From the NCBI GenBank assembly GCA_900553355.1, contig USDK01000054.1, positions 1-17,587 on the forward strand: 17,587 nucleotides of DNA, given 5' to 3'. The notes beneath the pieces were generated by a model, which worked only from the letters and a program-made list of their open reading frames with translations, was not told where the DNA came from and did not search any database. This DNA comes from an uncultured Lachnospiraceae bacterium (GTDB lineage Bacteria; Bacillota; Clostridia; Lachnospirales; Lachnospiraceae). Shown piece after piece: positions 13,124-17,587 of this stretch (positions are counted from its first letter, which is position 1; each line of letters opens with the position of its first letter). The translations under genes were made by a program, and so were the position numbers.

Positions 13124-15334
13124 TTATTTTTCATTTTCTCGTTTCTTTCGGAATCTTATCATTCCATATCCGCCAATTCCTGCTGCGGAAAGAACAGCTA
13201 TAGCTATCCACAGGAACACATCCGCTGTATCTCCTGTTTTCGGCGCGCCGGATACAGGAGTTCCCGGCGTTTCTTGCGATTTCGGTTTTTCCTCTTCCAC
13301 CAGCCGGATTGTCTGTCCTTCGTCTTCAATATCCTCATGGGTCGTCACCAGCAGTTCCTCTTCTTCCGTTACCAGGTACAGTTTCTCAAATACAACAACG
13401 TCTTTTCCTTCCAGCCCGGTCCCGTCAAAGGTAAACGTTACATCCACAGATCCTTCCCCTTTTTCCGGGGTAAATTCCGCCTCTCCTGTAACTGTATTTC
13501 CCTGAACCATAAGTTCTTCTCCAGTAGTCTTGTCCATCAGCACGCCATAGATTTTATAGGTCTGACCAGGCGTAACATTCTCATAGGAAACTGTATCAAC
13601 AATCGTGACCTCGCTATCCGCTATGGCTTCCTGATCCCCGTCATCTGCGTCTTTTGCCTGGGTTCCGATCACCACTCTGTCATTTGTCAGTGTCCCTAAC
13701 TCCACCGTAACAGAGTCTTTATATACCTCTACTTCAAATTCCAATAATTTCATTCCCTGGTTAGACTCACACCGTTTCTCTTCGATTGCATAAGTATCAT
13801 AAAGCAGGGCTCCTTTTGTATCATCCGGCGTTCCTTCCCCAAACCAGATCCCGTCTCCAGAAGTTTCCCCCCGGTTTGTATTTGAAGTATGCGGATTCCA
13901 TGCCGAAGATGTACTGGCATATCCATTTTCATCCGTCACGATCACATGGCTCTCTCCAGTTGTCTTTGATGTGATCACAAAAGGAATATTTGCAAGCCGT
14001 TCCAGATCCCCGTCTGATACTTTGACAAATTCCAGATCCGCCCGGTATATCTGTTCTCCTGCGTCCGGTGCCTGATAGCACTCTACTGTTTCTACCGTCC
14101 CCCCGGCAGTGATCTGCTGGATAAATACATTATCATTTAACAGATAACCTTCCGGGGCTTTGGTTTCCTGTATAGTCACGGTCCCCAGCGGCAGGCAGGG
14201 CGTCACCCCGTCCATCTGATAGTAAAACTCATCCCCGGACACCAGATAATCTTCTGTAAACTCTATTTTTGCCTCACTGTCTGTCCGGAACACCCAGGAC
14301 CGTTCCGGCTTTGTTCCGTCTGCAGCCGGGTCATGGTCTGCTTTCACCGGATAATAACACACTGTAAATTCTGCCCCTTCCAAGGACGCATTTCCCTGAG
14401 CTTCCGGCTTTCCTGTCTCTGCATCCAGCTTTTGAAGCAGGATCGACATTGGATTGCTCTGCGGAATCTCCTGAACTTCCAACACCGAGGTCTGGTCTGA
14501 CTGAACCGCCACATCGTAACCGTTCACATCCACGGCAAACCCCGGAGAAGCTTTCAGTTCCCGGACTGTGTAATGTCCATTCTCCAACACCTCCAGTTCC
14601 CCGGATCTGGCATATCCGTTCTCATCTGTTACCAGCACTGCCACCTGGGTTTCTCCATGGAACACGCCATATTCCGCACCCGACAGACTGTAATTTTCAT
14701 TATTTCCGGAAATCCCTTCATTTGCCGTAGATTTCCGGATTTCAATATATCCAAACGGCTTTTGATACCAGCTTCCTGCAATGGTCTGATCCGTTCCCGA
14801 TGGGATGATAAATGCCCGGAAAGACTGCGGCGGATCCGGAAGTCCGCTGATCGCATTTGCCACCTCTACCGCTTTATTTACATAATTTGCCGGTGCCCCA
14901 TGAAAAGCTCCGCTTCCTGCATTATACCCGGAATAGACATAAGCTACCGTCAGGTGCCCGATCACATAAGCATCATTATCCGACCATCCGCCCAGATACT
15001 GGTTTTTAATATTAGCGTCATAGCCATATCCGCCAGGCAGATAATATAGCGCCTTTCTTACCGGCGAATCTCCCGGCAGGAGGTTATAGGAATAGGTTCC
15101 TGCCCCTGGAAGCGTTTTTAAGGGCTCCACACAGTACGCGTAATTATTCCCCTCAAAGGTCATCTTTGTAGTCAGATAATCACCGTAATAAATCTTCTCC
15201 CCATAATTCAGCTGAACCGTTCCGTCAGCCGCCCTGACCGGCTCACCTGTTGTCATCACACCTATCAACAGCATAACCAGACACAGCAGCACTGCCGCCA
15301 CCCGGTTTCCACATCTTACTTTCTGTATTTTCAT
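13124..15334 (-). CDS. Sortase-anchored SpaA/VaFE-repeat surface protein (adhesin-like)
   Basis: This 736-aa cell-wall protein starts with a signal peptide (basic start, hydrophobic about 11-28, cleavage near VRA-A at 35). A thioester-domain-like N-terminal region follows (about 40-175, with YCVEPL and VIGHLTVAYVYSGYNAG). Then come SpaA/Cna-B-like domains with ETKAPEGYLL and repeated VTDENGYA motifs (about 193-275, 290-410 and 432-555). A VaFE-type domain (about 575-690, VTIVDTVSYENVTPGQTYKI) is next, then a Pro-rich linker. The sortase signal APKTG is at 697-701, followed by a membrane helix and RFRKKRENEK. The Gln of classical thioester domains seems replaced by His in HLTVAY; I believe this is common in this ICE family. 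It may promote mating contact or gut adhesion. The ATG has only a weak AAAGGA site. No sortase is in the window. Confidence 0.92.
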   Translation of the reverse strand: MKIQKVRCGNRVAAVLLCLVMLLIGVMTTGEPVRAADGTVQLNYGEKIYYGDYLTTKMTFEGNNYAYCVEPLKTLPGAGTYSYNLLPGDSPVRKALYYLPGGYGYDANIKNQYLGGWSDNDAYVIGHLTVAYVYSGYNAGSGAFHGAPANYVNKAVEVANAISGLPDPPQSFRAFIIPSGTDQTIAGSWYQKPFGYIEIRKSTANEGISGNNENYSLSGAEYGVFHGETQVAVLVTDENGYARSGELEVLENGHYTVRELKASPGFAVDVNGYDVAVQSDQTSVLEVQEIPQSNPMSILLQKLDAETGKPEAQGNASLEGAEFTVCYYPVKADHDPAADGTKPERSWVFRTDSEAKIEFTEDYLVSGDEFYYQMDGVTPCLPLGTVTIQETKAPEGYLLNDNVFIQQITAGGTVETVECYQAPDAGEQIYRADLEFVKVSDGDLERLANIPFVITSKTTGESHVIVTDENGYASTSSAWNPHTSNTNRGETSGDGIWFGEGTPDDTKGALLYDTYAIEEKRCESNQGMKLLEFEVEVYKDSVTVELGTLTNDRVVIGTQAKDADDGDQEAIADSEVTIVDTVSYENVTPGQTYKIYGVLMDKTTGEELMVQGNTVTGEAEFTPEKGEGSVDVTFTFDGTGLEGKDVVVFEKLYLVTEEEELLVTTHEDIEDEGQTIRLVEEEKPKSQETPGTPVSGAPKTGDTADVFLWIAIAVLSAAGIGGYGMIRFRKKRENEK

Positions 15335-15506
15335 GACTTATTTTTCCTTTCCATCTGCTGTTTTCTCTTTCCACAACCTCCCAGGCACCCGTATTTTCTC
15401 TTTCGGCTGGTAACTGCTGGTAAGCCAGAGGGGGTAGGGTGTGGGAAGGGGGAACAAAAAAACGGCTTTCTGCCAAAAAAGGGACCTCTCCCCTGGCGGA
15501 AAACCG
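15335..15506 (-). other. parB-surface protein intergenic region, weak terminator-like runs
   Basis: This 172-base gap has no ORF with a good ribosome site. The minus strand shows small hairpins followed by T-runs just after parB (AGGG...CCCT then T6, and GGC...GCC then T7, around 15455-15496), which could partly end parB transcripts. I found no convincing promoter for the surface-protein gene. Confidence 0.35.
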
Positions 15507-16433
15507 CTATCTTTCACGACTCCGTTCCTTTTTCCGGTACAATTCCAGTGCCTTGATAATCGTATCCTCCATCTGCCTGGCAGATGTCCCCGGAGAAAAA
15601 TATTTACTGATACGTTCTCTCGGCATCCGGAACTGCTCCTTCTGGTTTCCCTTTTCTTCGGACAGAATCGCTTCTATCACATCCTTATTTAGTTTTCCTT
15701 CTTCTGCAAACTTCCGCATCCGGATAGCCTGCGCATGGCTCGGCGTACAGTCCTGCATCTGCATAAAGTCCAGAAGTTCTTCCTGCTGTTCACTAGACAG
15801 ATAAGATAGTTCCACGGCAGGCCGCAGGGCAATCTTCTTATCATCCACCATGTCAAGAATCGGCGGTATAAGTTCCGTCAGACGGATATACCTTTTAATT
15901 TGAGAAACACTATCTTCCGATTTTTTTGACAATTCTTCATTAGATCTCCACTTCGGTCCCACTGGAGCCGAAGTTAAATCTCTCCTTTGCCCTTGGCGTT
16001 TCATGGCTTCCAGCTTCATCCGGTATGCATATGCTTTTTCGGATGGCAGGATTTCTTCTCTTTGAAGGTTCGAGTCTACCATAAGCAGAATTGCTTCATC
16101 CTCTGAAAGTTCCCTGACAATGCAGGGTATTTCCTTGCGCCCGGCCATCTCGCTTGCTTTTTTCCGCCGGTGTCCGGAAACCATTTCATACCCACCGCCA
16201 TCTTTCGGGCGCACCAGCGCCGGGGACAATACCCCGTGCTCCCGGATACTTTCTGCCATTTCCAGCAGCTTTTCATCCGTCCGTACCTTAAATGGATGAT
16301 CCGGAAAATCGCTGATCTCTTCCAATGGAATATCCAGAAGATATTCCCTCTGCTCCTGATCCCGTTCTTCCTGGATGCTGAACAGGTCATCGGCTGCAGG
16401 CAGGTTCATCTTTATGCCGTTTCTTTTCGTCAA
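15507..16433 (-). CDS. parB: ParB/Spo0J-family partition protein
   Basis: This 308-aa DNA-binding CTPase-type partition protein has its N-terminal ParB domain at about residues 33-125. That domain carries the arginine-rich SGHRRKKASE motif (GHRR at 87-90) and DSNLQREE (120-127). A helix-turn-helix region follows (about 165-190, ELSKKSEDSVSQIKRYIRLT) and a charged C-terminal part. The start is a TTG at 16433: it is preceded by GGGAGGTGATC, an almost perfect anti-16S match, at 5 bases, while the in-frame ATG at 16409 has no site. It overlaps parA by 47 bases. It would stabilise the excised or replicating ICE, with ParA. I could not identify a parS site with confidence. Confidence 0.93.
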   Translation of the reverse strand: MTKRNGIKMNLPAADDLFSIQEERDQEQREYLLDIPLEEISDFPDHPFKVRTDEKLLEMAESIREHGVLSPALVRPKDGGGYEMVSGHRRKKASEMAGRKEIPCIVRELSEDEAILLMVDSNLQREEILPSEKAYAYRMKLEAMKRQGQRRDLTSAPVGPKWRSNEELSKKSEDSVSQIKRYIRLTELIPPILDMVDDKKIALRPAVELSYLSSEQQEELLDFMQMQDCTPSHAQAIRMRKFAEEGKLNKDVIEAILSEEKGNQKEQFRMPRERISKYFSPGTSARQMEDTIIKALELYRKKERSRER

Positions 16434-17211
16434 CTGCGATCACCTCCCTGGTAAATGCACGGTACGCTTTAGCAACTGGACTTCCTTTGTCGTAGGCATA
16501 GATGCTTTTTCCAGCCGCACTGGTCTCCGCCGCTTTGATCCCTACCGGAATAACGGTATCAAAAATTTTAAGCACCTTTCCATAATTTTCCTTCAGACAT
16601 TCCGCGGTAGTCCGTGCAAGATTTGTCCTCATATCTGCCAGTGTCAGAATCACGCCATCTACTTTCAACTGCGGATTGATCTGTCTTTTCACTTTCCCGA
16701 TTGTTTTCACCAGCTGTGTCATGCCTTTCAATGGCAGATAATGAGCCTGTACGGGAATGATCACACTGTCTGCTGCTGCAAGAGCATTAATGGTCAGCAT
16801 TCCCAGACTCGGCATACAGTCAATCAAGATATAATCATAGCCTTTTCTGGCCTCTGACAGGCAGGATTTTAGCGTAAATTCCCGGCTCATAGCATTGACC
16901 AGAGCCACTTCCATGCCGGACAATTCGATACTGGCCGGGATCAGATCCACCCCCTCCTGATGATGCAGGATTGCGGAATGTGAATATACCGGCTCATCCC
17001 GGACCATCCCTCCCATCAACATAGACAAATCAGCAGAAAGATTTTCTTCCTGCCAGCCGAGAGACGTTGTAAGATCCGCCTGTGGGTCACAATCCACCAA
17101 AAGGACACTTTTCCCTTCATTCGCAAGACCAATTCCTAAATTAACCGTTGTTGTTGTTTTCCCTGTTCCCCCTTTCTGATTAGCAATCGCAATCACTTTT
17201 CCTCTCTGCAT
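16387..17211 (-). CDS. parA: ParA-family partition ATPase (Soj-like)
   Basis: This 274-aa protein carries the deviant Walker A KGGTGKTT at residues 13-20, VDCDPQADLT (39-48) and the Walker B-like YILIDCMPSLG (127-137). These are the hallmarks of small, Soj-type ParA ATPases without an N-terminal regulatory helix-turn-helix. The ATG at 17211 gives MQRGKVIAIANQ with AAGGAGG 11 bases upstream; an upstream in-frame alternative start at 17250 lacks support. The C-terminus is Lys/Arg-rich and overlaps parB. The gene follows a long non-coding leader with hairpin B. Confidence 0.95.
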   Translation of the reverse strand: MQRGKVIAIANQKGGTGKTTTTVNLGIGLANEGKSVLLVDCDPQADLTTSLGWQEENLSADLSMLMGGMVRDEPVYSHSAILHHQEGVDLIPASIELSGMEVALVNAMSREFTLKSCLSEARKGYDYILIDCMPSLGMLTINALAAADSVIIPVQAHYLPLKGMTQLVKTIGKVKRQINPQLKVDGVILTLADMRTNLARTTAECLKENYGKVLKIFDTVIPVGIKAAETSAAGKSIYAYDKGSPVAKAYRAFTREVIAVDEKKRHKDEPACSR

Positions 17212-17587
17212 GTAAAAATATTCCTCCTTCCTGTAACAAATAATAGCCATCTCTCACATTGAAGAAATAGCTATGTAAATAAAAAAAACGACTGATTCTC
17301 ATTAAAAAGAACCAATCGGCTATGTACTTTTATTTTAGGTCAAATTACTATAAAAAACTATGATATAATACGATATGAAATTTTTCATTCTCCGAAAACA
17401 ACGATTTTTCGGCATCTATAACACTTTATAACACTATATGAAAAGACAAGAGAGCCCCTCATTCCTTTAGATAGCTATAACAACAACGAAACCCGTTATC
17501 CCTTGTGGTTAGCGGGTTTTCGCTGTGTTCCACAGCTTTATTTTGTGCCCGAAAATGCGTCTGGGTCAAATCCAGGTCAAATTTTCT
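17212..17587. promoter_or_regulatory. parA upstream non-coding region with dyads and direct repeats
   Basis: Besides hairpin B, this 376-base stretch holds several small signals. There is a small dyad ATGAAA-TT-TTTCAT (17375-17388) and CCGAAAA...TTTTCGG (17392-17412). A 10-base-period direct repeat of TATAACACT lies at 17417-17425 and 17427-17435. The palindrome ATAGCTAT occurs at 17267-17274 and 17471-17478. Two terminator-like hairpins near the right edge are AAACCCGTTA/TAGCGGGTTT (17489-17498 with 17510-17519) and GCTGTG/CACAGC (17522-17536, then T-rich). AT-rich -10-like sequences occur around 17360-17370 on both strands, without a clear -35. No gene is supported. Confidence 0.45.
17281..17318 (-). 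terminator. Leader hairpin B with U-tract upstream of parA, homologous to hairpin A
   Basis: Positions 17289-17298 pair with 17309-17318 in minus-strand RNA as a 10-base stem in which two pairs are G-U. The stem is therefore better in the minus transcript than in the plus one. Eight U residues follow (plus-strand A 17281-17288). It sits 70 bases before the parA ATG and should stop incoming transcripts unless relieved. The flanking ATCGG[T/C]TATGTA and GATTCT words match those at hairpin A. Confidence 0.7.

Noticed and set aside
14573..15049. 158-codon plus-strand ORF opposite the surface protein
   Set aside because: It has low-complexity, His/Ile/Cys/Ser-rich composition and no ribosome site. 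The minus-strand gene there has clear domains and a sorting signal.
11361..17345. Direct repeats A and B as the ends of a nested transposon or composite element
   Set aside because: They are in direct orientation, form terminator-like hairpins, have no transposase between them and enclose core ICE genes. Shared regulation is simpler.
17459..17587. Minus-strand frame open from the right edge to a TGA (42 codons, KFDLDLTQTHFRAQNK...)
   Set aside because: It might be the tail of an upstream gene, but it runs through two terminator-like hairpins and has no recognisable motif. With only the edge visible, coding cannot be supported.

Overview
The window is a stretch of an integrative and conjugative element (ICE) from a Gram-positive anaerobe, most likely a gut Clostridia/Lachnospiraceae host. 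The reasons are the gene set (VirB4, PrgI-type, TrbL/VirB6-type, Maff2/VirB2-like, VirD4, PcfB/DUF3801, MobC and a MOB_P-like relaxase, DUF3991/TOPRIM, ParA/ParB), the strong AAGGAGG-type ribosome binding sites, frequent GTG/TTG starts, and a sortase-anchored SpaA/VaFE surface protein. All convincing genes but one lie on the minus strand, so transcription runs from the right edge to the left edge. I see no integrase, excisionase, resistance gene or host boundary inside the window.

Right to left. (1) 17212-17587 is a non-coding leader rich in dyads, upstream of parA. (2) parA-parB (17211-15507) is a maintenance module with overlapping genes. (3) A 736-residue secreted, sortase-anchored adhesin occupies 15334-13124. 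(4) A 45-codon ORF is translationally coupled to a RadC/JAB protein (13102-12499). (5) An AT-rich cassette (about 12390-11422) holds a promoter, a small structured RNA with a predicted pseudoknot, a perfect intrinsic terminator and then a 252-aa protein resembling PBECR4-type nucleases. This is the architecture of a type III (RNA-antitoxin) toxin-antitoxin system and is the most interesting object in the window. (6) The DNA-processing module (11309-6673) is DUF3991/TOPRIM, a candidate oriT with nested inverted repeats, two tiny ORFs (one DUF3789-like), DUF5688, MobC, relaxase and PcfB-like protein. (7) The type IV secretion module (6654-431) is VirD4 coupling protein, Maff2/VirB2-like subunit, TrbL/VirB6-like channel, PrgI-like protein and VirB4 ATPase. 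It continues off the left edge into a CD1108-family cell-wall hydrolase gene.

The genes fit one conjugation cycle. MobC and the relaxase process oriT, and PcfB and VirD4 deliver the relaxosome to the VirB4/PrgI/TrbL/Maff2 channel. The CD1108-like protein would open the cell wall, the surface protein may promote cell contact, and ParAB and the putative TA cassette would stabilise the element. The only plus-strand gene, a small membrane protein at 3255-3635, sits between trbL-like and prgI with its own promoter, so its transcript is antisense to the transfer mRNA. Two homologous leader hairpins, upstream of the DUF3991 operon and of parA, suggest shared control by termination or antitermination. 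Functional calls rest on motif recognition by eye. No database search or folding program was run.
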